Shown one piece after another: positions 1-11,243 of a DNA stretch of 64,000 bases. Each line of letters begins with the position of its first letter. Positions within the stretch are counted from its first letter, which is position 1. The position numbers and the translations under genes were made by a program. The DNA lies in NCBI GenBank assembly GCA_945859605.1, contig OX243819.1, positions 896,361 to 960,360 of the forward strand, given 5' to 3'. The stretch comes from Lumbricus rubellus. Taxonomy: Eukaryota > Annelida > Clitellata > Crassiclitellata > Lumbricidae. A model generated the notes under the pieces. The model searched no databases. It saw only the letters and a program-made list of their open reading frames with translations, and had not been told where the DNA came from.

Positions 1-2389
1 ATCCCTCGTTGGCACCTGCTTTCCGCACAACAGGTGGTTCATCCTCTTCCTCCTCCCTTCCTCCCCCGCAATCACTTCTTCGCCTCATCCCCAAATTATG
101 GGATGATTGGACGGGAGGGTTACTCGAATTAATCCGCGGGTTACTGAGGGGGGGATTGTTTATGGGGCGTATGGCGTAAGTCTGTTCGCCGGTGTAACCT
201 CTTGCGACAGAAGAGGGCAGCAGCAGCAGCAGCGATCAGGGTAACGGGGGCGTAATTAAGGGCAACGCGTGTGGCGTGGTGAGCGCAAGATCATTATTAG
301 CACGGTAATTTATATAATTATAGACTATAAATATTATTATCGTGCAAATCATATTCATATCAATAATTAATCATTCGTTTGTTCGTTCGAATTCAAATCA
401 AATCATAGCCTATCATTAAGAAGCGATAACCGATATTCATACGATATCAATAGATACTCATACTCGCAGAGATAAACATTCATGTTAGACACCAGCGAGC
501 AAAAATGCACTGAATCTTAATATGAGACTTCAATATGCATAGTCCTACTATCTGGGGCATAGGGTATACTCAGGTGATCGATAGTGGGTGGTTAACAGTT
601 ATGCAATATACATGGGATATATCTTCGTAGAATTGTATACCTAAGTGAGAAGAGAAGTGCCACCACGTGGCTTATCGGTAACGGGCTTAGGCCTACTCAC
701 GGAACGGGCGGTTGCGGTTCGAATCCGGATAACGACCTTGGGCAAGTTGCATGCTTACGCACACGTGCCTCTGTCACCAAACGGTATATTTTGGTATCGG
801 CGTAAGCCAGGAAATAAACGACATGTCCTGTGAAACACTGGTCCCGTGTTTAGGACCTTGGGGTTCGTCCATTGCCGACTCAAGGGCCTTGAAAAGGAGA
901 TGAGCGCCTCACCAACGGGCCTTCGGCACAGGGACGACTTTAAGACAGAAATTGAGAAAACTCAACTAAACAATATTATAATCGCAGTCAGTAAGCTTAT
1001 AGTACCAAAGCCGTTTAGAACAAACATGAATAATTGACATAATTTTATTATGACCGGTAACAGTATAAGGTTGGCGACAATTTCCACGTTTGACAAATTC
1101 CACGTCATCAAGGACGCTTTAAGGCTTAGCCTATTTTCAGTTTTCCTTCTATAAAAATCGTCAGAATTTACGTGGCGCTATTACAAACAGACGCTAAAAC
1201 AAGTGTAGGATGAGGCTGAAAAAGAAAGCGCAGAGTCAGCGTGTAATGGTGAAATACTCTTAAATAATTGCATCAGACGAAGCTTGAGATAAACTGGCTT
1301 GCAAGTTGCACTGCTAGGCCTATATATATATACAGGTCGTATCAACAAGTCCCAGCATGCATCGCAGAGAAGTTGCGTCGCATATCGTGAATGTTGTCCC
1401 TCTCACCGCCCACTCCCACGTTCGCTTCCTGATTTATCTAAGTGACCCTGGACAAGCAGATGCTGCTTGAAGGGAGGGGCTGTGAAAAACAGTATCTACC
1501 CTGGCTACGAATTCAGCAGAACACCCCCTCCCGTGTTTACAGTTGGACAGACACTTCTGCATGCGATCGATCTTCTGGACATCATCTCGACTGAATCTTA
1601 TTTATCGGATGTTTAACGTTGATGTTGCTGTGGTGTAGAGGGCGCTTCAAAAAAAGTCTACCGGCAAATTTGGTGTCCTACTTGAAACAGATTCTCTCGT
1701 TCATTCAAGGCCTTTCAAAAGGCTTTACTATAGCAGCGCATTTTAATTAGTTAATCTGCAAGATTTAGAGCTTCAGGGCGCTCTTGTGAAATCCACAACA
1801 TTGTACAGGACGTTTAAAATAAAAGACACCGCCATCGTTATCATCTTTCATGGAATAACGAGATAGTTCTTTTGAACTGTAACAACAAAGGAAGCAAGTA
1901 TACAAAGTGACAGCGTGTTAACATCTCATTACCTTCAGTGCATGGCCCCTATAATCACCATTTGCCACTAATGACCAGTTGACCCCATGCATGCTTACTT
2001 CCCCGCAAACCATCAAGACTCATTGATCTGACTTGTGGGATTGTAATTTGTAACTCATCGCAGTGTGACTGTGACGAGTCGTCTTATCACTGCACAGGCT
2101 TTCCGCTTCAAATTGAAATCTCACCATTTCAAGAGTTCTACCCTAATCCACCCAATCATCCGCCTTCTTAGCTTCTTATCTTCCTCGGCAATTAATAGCT
2201 TTCTAGTCCCTGTGGCAATCAGCTTCGGATCATCACCTGCCATCTATGGACGACATAACTCTCGTGAATAAGCTGATGCCCTGGAATTATCTTTTTTGAG
2301 TATAGCGCCTTAGATATGAATTCGGAAGATGCTATTACGAGGCCATATATCTAAAAAATGCCAATAATGCGCAGAAGTTCTTGGCCCAC
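1..2389. other. Intergenic, no gene recognised
   Basis: Short open frames only, with no recognisable domain or splice-linked coding stretch. The one interpretable item is a SINE-like relic near 700-830. The rest is AT-rich non-coding sequence with a few TA runs. Confidence 0.5.
700..830 (+). repeat. Decayed SINE fragment
   Basis: Contains a box-B-like GGTTCGAATCC followed by ACCTTGGGCAAGT. The same order is seen in the better preserved tRNA-derived SINE at 45613-45836. The 3' part has diverged and no target duplication is evident. Confidence 0.45.
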
Positions 2390-2486
2390 CCATCCAGCCA
2401 TCCATCTACCCATCTATCTACCCACCCATCTACCCACCCATCTACCCATCCATCTACCCATCCATCTACCCATCCATCTACCGACC
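2388..2486 (+). repeat. CCATCTAC/CCATCCAT microsatellite
   Basis: Tandem array of 4- and 8-bp units (CCATCTAC, CCATCCAT). It creates repetitive open frames on both strands that do not look like genes. A short CCCT/CCTC tract follows at 2547-2575. Confidence 0.9.
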
Positions 2487-3143
2487 AGAGGAGCATCTTC
2501 AAGTGATGAAGCCTCCGGTGCGTCTGTGGCACTTGCAACATACCACCCTCCCCTCCCCTCCCCTCCCTCCCTCTCAAGGCGATCAAGACAAACACAATTG
2601 TTTTGTATGTGAAAATAGCGAAGCGCTTAAGAGACCATTGTTCAATTACTCCTCCGTCCTAAATAAATCCACCCCCAATTCTGGTAATCATCTCAGTCAG
2701 AGAAGGGGCCTGGACCTGTCCAGAAAACCCTCACCCAGCCCCTCACCCAACCCCCACCGCCGCCCGTCTTCACAGCCGACCAGAACACCCTCTTCCGTCT
2801 GCGCAACCCTCTTGAGCACCGTTGTCACCCCACCCCCGCCGACCCCCTCTCCACTCTTAGAAACCCTTCTGCTGACGACGCCCCCTGCAGCAGAGGCAGC
2901 AGAGGCGCGATGAGCTGATGAGACAAATTGAGGCTTGACTGCAGTCCTCTGTTCTTGTTTCTTAGTCTAAACACGGATAACAATCCGAATTAGGCAGAAA
3001 CTCCGTGATTTATGATGTATATGCACTTGAGAGGACCGTTCCACCCCCTACCACCACCACCCTCCGCTGTCAAGAGGCAGGGAGGGTCATGATCTGGTAG
3101 GACCACAGATCGGGGTAAACAAGAAACTGTGGTTCACCCTACG

Positions 3144-3361
3144 TGCATGGTGGTGCACCATGGTGGTGCACCATGGTGGTGCACCATGGTGGTGCACCAT
3201 GGTGGTGCACCATGGTGGTGCACCATGGTGGTGCACCATGGTGGTGCACCATGGTGGTGCCCCATGGTGGTGCACCATGGTGGTGCACCATGGTGGTGCA
3301 CCATGGTGGTGCACCATGGTGGTGCACCATGGTGGACATTGGTGGTGCACCATGGTGGTGG
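3144..3361. repeat. 13-bp tandem array, unit CACCATGGTGGTG
   Basis: About 16 near-identical copies of a 13-bp unit. The unit contains the palindrome CACCATGGTG and has no stop codon in any reading, so with a period not divisible by three the array is open in all six frames. It gives rise to artefactual proteins of His/Gly/Trp/Val repeats. Two units carry substitutions, near 3260 and 3335. Confidence 0.95.
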
Positions 3362-4608
3362 TGGTGGCAAGAACTGCGTTCATTCGAGCAACATCATTCT
3401 ACAGATGGCCAGAATTATATTACAAGAGTCATCGTCATATGACCCTGTCTAATGTTTACACCCATTTACAGATTGAAACATCTTCGCTTCTCATTCTCTT
3501 CATCAATCCGTCCTTCCGTCCGTACTTCCTTTTTCCGTCCATCCGTCGGTTCGTCCTGTATGCTATACGAATCCGCCAATGCCGATCTCTCAACCTGCAT
3601 CAACATTATACAGTTGAGTTGAGGGTGAGAATTGCCGAGGATTTGCGGTTTCAACCCCTCAGTCTTTTTTAAAGTCCCATATACATGTAGTAAAGTATGT
3701 TTTTCACATCCCCAATTCCAAGTGAATAGATAAAAAGTATCGCCTCTCTAATATAATACTTCTATTCCGCATCATAATTTACATGACGCATATCTTCAAC
3801 GTAGGTCTATATAGCCTAATACCTATACTACGATGTGCCTCAAGTGATCAAGGAAGTTATCAGTGTGCATGGTGGAAAGGTTCTGCATGGTCTATAAATG
3901 ACGACAACCAGATTCGAATCCAGATGCTGGCCTATTAATTTTTCACGAGATCAAAATATCCGTCTAAGCATGTATAGTTGTATTCCATAGCATGGTCTTT
4001 ATACACGCGGGGGGGACATTAATTAAATGGCGCGTGGTTTCATTCGAACAGGCAGCGGTGCTGAGGACTTTAAGCATAATTATCTCAACAATCAATATTA
4101 GGCTATATTTCATGAAAAACGAGCAGGGGATCATGCAAATGGTTGCATACTGACAATGCATAGTGTATACCTTTTGACACTATATACCCCGGACATACAT
4201 GTAATCCCGGCCAAAAGCCCCACAAACAAAATACCCCGATTTTACTTAGGAAATAATTCCCTCAGACATAAGGGTATAAATTATGTGTTTCTGAATTTAA
4301 ATGATAAGACTTGATTAGCCTACATTGTATTTGCTTCTTGTATGCCATCTTGTTAATGCCGTCATGGTTGAGACCTGCTACTGTCATTCAGATGTGAATT
4401 TGAACTTTGACAACTTATTCTTATAGATTTTTGGGTGAATAAACACTAAATAATAATGTCTAACACATTAATGCACACTTTAACATGTTCTTGTACATGA
4501 AAATGTTTCTGAAATGCATGCTTAATAATTATATCCTATATAAATACTTTGTCATGGCTGCATCGTCATCAGAGACAAACTTCCTGTAAATATATCCAGA
4601 AGCAGAAT
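3362..4608. other. Intergenic, no gene recognised
   Basis: AT-rich sequence with short frames only. I see no splice-linked coding, RNA gene or clear transposon ends. Confidence 0.45.
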
Positions 4609-4835
4609 CACGGGCGGAAACCTAGGGGGACAGGGGGGACGGTCCCCCCAATGAAAGTGTTGGGGGAGACGGCCCATGCATTCGTCCCCCAATTATTTGG
4701 CCGGATGACTAAAAAAGGTCATCAACTTTTTTGACGGTGAAAATGGGAAAATTTCTTGACTTTTTGGCCGTCCGGCTGAAAATTTGTTTTCTTTCCTTCC
4801 GTCCCCCCCAATCTCCGGCCAGGTTTCCGCCTATG
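4609..4835. mobile_element. hAT-type MITE, 227 bp
   Basis: Terminal inverted repeats CACGGGCGGAAACCT and CATAGGCGGAAACCT (right end reverse-complemented) are flanked by 8-bp duplications AGCAGAAT (4601-4608) and AGCAGAAC (4836-4843) with one mismatch. There is no coding capacity. The interior has G- and C-runs typical of short hAT derivatives. Confidence 0.75.
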
Positions 4836-4961
4836 AGCAGAACCCAGGTGACATCTCCAGTGTACTCTGACCAAGTGCAGCAATTAAATTCAGAGATTCT
4901 CTTTTGAATGAATCCCTTCTTCTTCTGTTTTGTTCGTCATCCACTTTCACCAGACAAATCA

Positions 4962-4990
4962 TCGTCGTCGTCGTCGTCGTCGTCGTCGTC
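4962..4990. repeat. (CGT)n microsatellite
   Basis: About nine uninterrupted CGT units, readable as poly-Arg or poly-Asp depending on frame. No surrounding coding evidence. Confidence 0.9.
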
Positions 4991-5164
4991 TCTCAATTCT
5001 GACCTTTCATCTCATCTTCCCACTCCAATGCAGTCGACCAAGAACATCAACGCTTTGGTTTGAGACAGGAACTTATTGTAAATTGCAAAGATATACACTT
5101 GAACACAAATAAAGCACATGCACTTATAGGGATCAAGCTGATCAACATCACTCTCAGCGCTATA

Positions 5165-5715
5165 TACTATTGGGGTAATGGACAATTGGACAATTGGACA
5201 TCAACCCCAAACAAAACCACCGGACAAACCCTCAAATTCCTCTGCATGGTTGGACATACCCCAGGTAGAACCTATCCTTCGAACGGCGCCGGTCCTAAAT
5301 TCAAAAATATATTTGTTGGTCCAAGTCGGATTGAAACAGAAAAATTTATATTTAAATGGCAACTGCATGCAGTATTGATGAAAATGCTCTTGCCTAAATT
5401 GAAGCCGGATCGATTAAAATTTACTTGCCTAAAAATTGGAGCTGGATTGATGAACAATAATTGTTGTTTAAATATAAGTTGGATAGATAAAAATAACTAT
5501 TGCTATTTAAATAGATGAAACGAAAATTTTCACCGCAAACTGGACATTTCCGTGTTACAGACTACAGAAACTACATTTTCACAGTGCATGGATGACATTG
5601 GATGTGGTAATGTCCGTTTTCCCGTTGCTAAATCGGGGTGGGGGTGGGTTGTCCGGGGTTTTGTACGGAGAAGTCTTGTCCTGTTTTTTTGTCCAGGGGT
5701 TAATGTCCTGCAATC
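5165..5715. repeat. Possible foldback element with GGACA-rich ends
   Basis: The left part (5170-5240) and the reverse complement of the right part (5620-5710) share CAAAACC(AC)CGGACAA and several GGACA words. Between them lie imperfect repeats around GCTGGATTGATGAAC, related to arrays at 38860-39130 and 63560-63760. No target duplication was identified, so the ends are approximate. Confidence 0.35.
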
Positions 5716-5766
5716 AGAATTTATTATGCTGCTGAATGACATAATATGTCATAAAAATAATTATTG

Positions 5767-5815
5767 CTAATAAGATTCAGGCTTATAATATTATTATAAG
5801 CCTGAATCTTATTAG
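5767..5815. repeat. Perfect 49-bp palindrome
   Basis: Two 24-bp arms, fully complementary, separated by one base (T at 5791). The left arm begins CTAATAAGATTCAGGC. Transcribed RNA would fold into a hairpin with no mismatch. Confidence 0.95.
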
Positions 5816-6637
5816 TTATACGGTGCAATAATGCTTAGAATATTGGAAGTGTCATGGATGGCCCTTCATCATTCATGCATGCACGATGTTTATGCTTACA
5901 ACATGGGTGTTCGGATTGTCTTCCCTTGTCCTTCCTTAATCCTCCTTCTTCATCCTTCTCCTCCCTCTGACTCGTGGACTTCTATCACCCTTCAATAGCC
6001 GGGTTCAATCCTTCACACCTCCCACCCTGGCTGGCCTTTTCTTTCCGTACCGTCCTGCCCTCTTTCAACCCAAGGTTCTGTGTGCATAGATCTTGCTTTC
6101 AACCTGAGTTTGGCTCTTTTCGCACTGTCCCTGATTCTCGTTTTGCTCAAGTAGCGCCCGCTCTGTATAGAGTCATAAAAGCCACTGCCTATAGCTGACG
6201 GAAAGAAACCCTTTCATGTACATGTACGAACCTGCATGTCTCGCATTATCTCTCACCCGTTGTCAGCCATTTGCTCACCGACAGTATAATTAGCTTTGAA
6301 ATTAAATTAGTTTATCCAACTATCACGAGATAGATTAAACTAATTTACAAACTGTAAACAAAAACTGCATGCATAAGCTTACGCCAAGAACTTTGATTTG
6401 CTATTTAGAAGAAACTATCCACCACGTATACGCCAGCGATCAGATTGAAACCGAGTTCAAAGAAAATAAGAACAAAGCTCTTAATGGTTCTACGGAATTT
6501 GTAGAAGTTTTAAGTTCCTCTGATTTACAAGCCTCACAAATTATACATGTAGGCTTTTATAACAGGAATATTTGCATAATATTTTGATCTGTGTCATATA
6601 TTTGGAGGAAAGCAAGATTTAATATCATTGCAGGGAT

Positions 6638-6948
6638 GTCTATGTGACTATGTCTATGCCTATGTCTATGTCTATGCCTATATATGTCTATGCCTATATG
6701 TCTATGTCTATGTCTATGTCTATGTCTATGTCTATGTCTATGTCTATGCCTATGTCTATGTCTATGCCTAGCCTATGCCTATGCCTATGTCTATGTCTAT
6801 GTCTATGTCTATGCCTATGCCTATGCCTATGCCTATGTCTATGTCTATGTCTATGTCTATGCCTATGTCTATGTCTATGTCTATGCCTATGCCTATGCCT
6901 ATGTCTATGTCTATGTCTATGTCTATGCCTATGTCTATGTCTATGTCA
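6638..6948. repeat. Hexanucleotide array TATGTC/TATGCC with higher-order structure
   Basis: About 50 units of ATGTCT or ATGCCT. In the last third the two unit types follow the order TTTTCTTTCCC (T for ATGTCT, C for ATGCCT). This 66-bp block is repeated again, incompletely, at the 3' end. Open frames over the array are Met/Ser/Pro, Cys/Leu or Tyr/Ala/Val repeats and are not genes. Confidence 0.9.
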
Positions 6949-7230
6949 GGATTAATTATAGCAATAACTCTTAAGCATAATTGCAATTTTGTCATCTTGT
7001 CAATAACTATACTGTTAAAGCCGTCGAAGATTAACTATAACCCTTGCTTTTAATGCGACTTCTCTAGTTCCCCAGATCACCTGTGGACGTTGAAAGGAAA
7101 GGATGCCGTTGTTAGGGAAGAAATTAATTCGGGAAAAATATCCATGAAATTTAGACGACCTTTACCCCTCGCCCCTCAAAGGCGAAAATAATGAATAATG
7201 ATAATTTTGTCATCGGTGTTGAGTCAAAAT

Positions 7231-7269
7231 GCTGCTGCTGCTGCCGCCGCTGCTGCTGCTGCTGCTGCA
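7231..7269. repeat. (CTG)n microsatellite
   Basis: Interrupted CTG/CCG repeat (CTGCTGCTGCTGCCGCCG...). No supported coding frame spans it. Confidence 0.9.
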
Positions 7270-7786
7270 GAGAGAGTGGATGAACTGATGAAGTGTATTG
7301 TGAATGAAGTCTATCGAAGAAGTGATGGTTTTTCTGAAACTCAATCAGTAACCGAGTTGGGTTTCACAGATGCATAGCAGCGAATTACACTGACAGGCCT
7401 CTTATCGCAGCAAAGTCCTGACCTCAAGCCAGACGTGTGAACCTTAATGGGGAGCTTTATTGGCGACCGTACGCCCCTGCAGTGATATCATGAGAGAGAA
7501 TGACGACAGACAGACAGATGCGGTGTAACTCAGAAGGAGACAGAGTAAACCAGAATGATACAGAGAGATATAGAACGAGACAGGGAAGAAACCAGCGAGA
7601 CAGAAGGAAATACAGTGAGACACGAGATAGAGAAGAACACAATGAAACACAAAAGAACATTTATTAACGAAACAGAGAAGATCATAGCAGGACAGAGAAG
7701 AGGAAGAGATAAACTGAGAATGAAACTGAGAAAGAATCAGGCAAACGCTGGCAAAGAGAGAGAGAGAGATAGAGGAAGAGAGAGAC

Positions 7787-7831
<45 letters not shown>

Positions 7832-7852
7832 GACAGATAGAGACAGAGAGAT
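7787..7852. repeat. (ACAG)n microsatellite
   Basis: Run of ACAG units inside a longer purine-rich GAGA tract (7555-7860). The 144-residue minus-strand frame over it is Leu/Ser/Cys low complexity. Confidence 0.9.
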
Positions 7853-10271
7853 AGGCAGACGGTTGCAAAGAGTGTCACTTCAAACTCTATGAGTCAAGAG
7901 ATCCACTACACTCACGATATTCAAATGAACCATTTCGTGTCCCATCACGTTCTCATCAGCCCCTCTTTCCCAGATTTTGGGCCCAAATTACACCTCAGAC
8001 ATGTGCACAAACGAGGCTGCAACCAGACAGACGGACTGACCAACAGATACATAGGCAAACATAAAGATACATTGACGGCCAGTTAAATGCACAGATATTG
8101 ACAGATGTGCGGCGAAGAGGAGTTACGTACCTGGCTTATTTATGTGGATGATATCCAGTTAGCCTAAAATCCGAGGGTTGCTGGATACCCTGATCGGAAA
8201 GACGAGAGAGGACTTCATACGCTGAATATTCATGAGAGTGCTATATATATATATATATATATCAATAAATATTCACGAGAGCGTTGGCATCGTGGGCCAA
8301 TGAGAGAGCGGCTTCGTAAGTCGGCTTCAAGTCGATTGGCTGGATGGATTGGATGGGACGTGATGTTTAACTGGTGAAGAGAGGCAGTGATCGGAGTTTG
8401 AGGTTCAAAGACTGTCCTTTGTAGCTGAAAGACTTTGCAAGAATGAGTTCAGAGTTTAGGTCTTGGATGAATTCAGGTAAGGCCATCAATTACAATACTA
8501 ATTATTAGCATTATTATCAGGCAGGCTATTATCATGGCAAAGGTCAGTCGCAGTTCCTGTCTGTCTGTCGGTTGAATATCGACCCCACCATTGAAGACGA
8601 CCAAAGTGGATTTTGACCGATTTGAGAGCAGCTCTTGCCTGCACTTCGAACAATAGACAAACGTAGAACTTGATGGGCGGGGTCTGGAGTAAAAATGTTG
8701 GGGGGTCTATGCAAAGGATGATTTCGTTTATGGCCCAGAAGTAGGCCCTATAAGACAATAAATTAAGTATGGATTCAGAGTTTAATAACACCTTTTGGCA
8801 GCAGAGGTATAATAGTTGAGCTAATAACAGAAACAGCAGAATCAGTCGGTAGGCTACTCGGCCGAAATCAGTTTGAACAGCGTTAGGCTAAAAGAGTCTT
8901 TATTACTTTAACAACAGTTTTGAACAGTGAACTTGCGTTTTAAGATGAATATTTTTTTAATGTCGAGCTAATAGTCTTTAACTCGACCTTGGTTAAATAC
9001 GATATTTCTGTGACTTTCAACAACCGAATAGAAACGATGAGGATGACTTGGAGAGCGTATAAGAGCATTGTTCTGGAAGGCAGGCCCACTTTTACAGAAC
9101 TTCCGTTTCAAACAATCTTTCAGAATTTATATAGCGCCCATTATAAATCTCTGTACTCATCGGTTTCATTCAATTTCTACACCATTTGAATTTGTCTGAC
9201 CTAAATCACATCCTTACCACAGGACCTACATGTACATGTAGTCAGAACAGAGTCACTTGATACTCGTTGACAATTTTGCTTCGCCGGAGTCGTATAATAA
9301 ATGCGCACATGTAGACCTGCTATATTGTCTATGTTTGCTATCATACTGGGGACGTTAATAACATGTTTATCTGTGTGTGTGTGTGTGTGTGTTTGTGCAT
9401 GCGTTTGTGTGTCTGTGTTTGTGTTTGTCTGTGTGTGTTTGTGTGTCTGTGTATGTTTGTATACAAATATGGGGCATGCCTACTTAATGTGAATCGGAGT
9501 GTTTGAAGAATCAGGTTGTTTACACGGTGTGTCGGAGCGGAGCGTCTTTCTGATGTGGATGGGTCAATAGGGTGAAGTGGTTTCGATGGATGGTTGCAGT
9601 GGACGAATTGAGTGGCTGCGACGGTGGACGATAATTAGATAAGATAGTCTACGAAAACTCGGGCCCAGAATGAGGGCACACATAATAATAGACCTATAGA
9701 TACCTTTATAAATTAGGCTATATGCAGCCATTGAACCATTTCCAAGCACATGCATCGGTTTGCATATCATCCTATATATTGTATGCAGCCATTTGATCAC
9801 ATGCAATAGTCTTGGTATTTATACCCAAGACTGTCTGAACGGTTTCTAAAGCTAAACTTCCCGAATGCTTAACTTATTGCTTGAATACAATGTCATGCAT
9901 GACCGATAGATCTACAAGACAGACAGAAAAAGATGACCAGACAGACCCAACTGCCTTCAGCCTGGAACGAGAGAACGAAAGCGTGAACAGTCAATGACAA
10001 TCCAGATGAGGGAATGAAGGAAGTCAAGGAACGGACGAGAAAATGAAGGAACGGTTTTTGTGATAGCAATCATTATTGATTGAACAAGAGACGATTGTAC
10101 AAGACTGAAGAATTTAATGAACATATTAATGAACAAATGAACAGACTGTACATGTAGAGGCCAACGCAGTTCTCGTTAACGTCGGTCTTGTGCGTGGCCA
10201 TGTGCATCCCGTAAGATAGAGCTAACAAGCACAAAATGTCGGGTCGGTTTAAAATGCGCTAGAACCTATAG
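7853..10271. other. Intergenic with simple repeats
   Basis: Holds an (AT)n run at 8240-8262 and a GT-rich tract at 9373-9462. A reverse-orientation LINE-tail-like word (TATATAGCGCC) lies near 9129. No host gene was recognised. Confidence 0.5.
9373..9462. repeat. GT-rich microsatellite
   Basis: Imperfect (GT)n with interspersed TTTGTGT and CTGTGT. Potential Z-DNA former, no coding support. Confidence 0.85.
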
Positions 10272-10642
10272 CAGTGGTTCCCAACCTTTTTTGACTATAG
10301 GGCCACTTTTTGTAAGTTGGAGGACACAAGGGCCACTTTTTCTTAGTTAAAGGACATTAGGGGGCCACAAGGCTAAAATTTAATTAACTAAAAGCATATA
10401 AAAATTGTTATAATTAATTCAAAGTAGAATGTTTGATGTTTATTGACTTCAAAATAAAATAATTTGTAATAGAAAATGATTATAATATAACATATTATGT
10501 TCTGTCCTGTCCAAATTGTCAATTTTTTCATTATTTTTTAGAATTCTTTGAGAGATGAGGGCCATTGTTGGGGCCTGGCGGGCCATTTTGTGAGGCCTCG
10601 CGGGCCACTTTTGGCCCGCGGGCCACGGGTTGGGAACCGCTG
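10272..10642. mobile_element. hAT-type non-autonomous element, 371 bp
   Basis: Ends CAGTGGTTCCCAACC and (reverse-complemented) CAGCGGTTCCCAACC are the classic hAT/Charlie-like terminal motif. Perfect 8-bp target duplications ACCTATAG flank it at 10264-10271 and 10643-10650. The interior carries GGGCCAC-rich subterminal repeats and no transposase. Confidence 0.9.
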
Positions 10643-10675
10643 ACCTATAGGCATTAGACATTATAAAGATAAGAC

Positions 10676-10912
10676 TATTCATTCATTCATTCATTCAGAG
10701 CATTTATATAGCGCCCCTTCAAGAAATTACTCAGAGGCGCTCTGATTACCAACCACAAACAAAGAAAAAAGACTCGAGGGACTTGTAGAACGCAGCCGGA
10801 TGGACCACAAGTAGTGAGCGAAGCGTAACCGGGAGGTCGTTCCAGACAGTAGGCCCCACGACCGAGAAAGCACGGCACTATAGTGTATTGGAAGAGATGA
10901 TCTGAACTCTGG
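10676..10912 (-). mobile_element. 3' end of a CR1/L2-like LINE
   Basis: Read on the minus strand, residues RAFSVVGPTVWNDLP are the C-terminal tail commonly seen after the reverse transcriptase of such LINEs. They are followed by GAGCGCCTCTGAGTAA, GGCGCTATATAAAT and a (TGAA)n terminal repeat. 5' truncated and not coding for a functional protein. Confidence 0.7.
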
Positions 10913-11163
10913 AGTGAATGAAAGGGTTTTATGGAGCAGATTATGCTTGGCTTATTTAACGGAAAGGAAAAATAACGAAGGCAGAACTCAAATAGTCAGG
11001 CAAATAAATTATGACTGGATTCAAGAAGACAAGAGTTAAATGAAGAAATTATGATAAAAATGAAGACTGGATAAAAATTGACGACTTTTCCCACTTATTC
11101 ACGACTTTCGATAATTATGATGAATCTGTGATAATGATATCGACAACGACGCAATTGAACGAC

Positions 11164-11208
11164 GACGACGACTTTATGATGATGATGATGATGATGATCA
11201 TGATGATG

Positions 11209-11240
<32 letters not shown>

Positions 11241-11243
11241 GGT
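11164..11243. repeat. (GAT)n microsatellite
   Basis: GATGATGAT run with a few interruptions, followed by a tandem AGGCCTATAGGCCTAT. Confidence 0.9.

Noticed and set aside
2335..2913. Frames rich in Pro/His/Leu or Trp/Asp/Gly
   Set aside because: Translations of CCATCTAC and CCCTCC simple repeats.
3087..3672. Several overlapping open frames of His/Gly/Trp/Val repeats on both strands
   Set aside because: Direct by-product of the stop-free 13-bp array; no splice or domain context.
7444..7878. 144-codon minus-strand frame with apparent hydrophobic segments
   Set aside because: Low-complexity Cys/Leu/Ser translation of an ACAG/GAGA tract, not membrane helices of a real gene.
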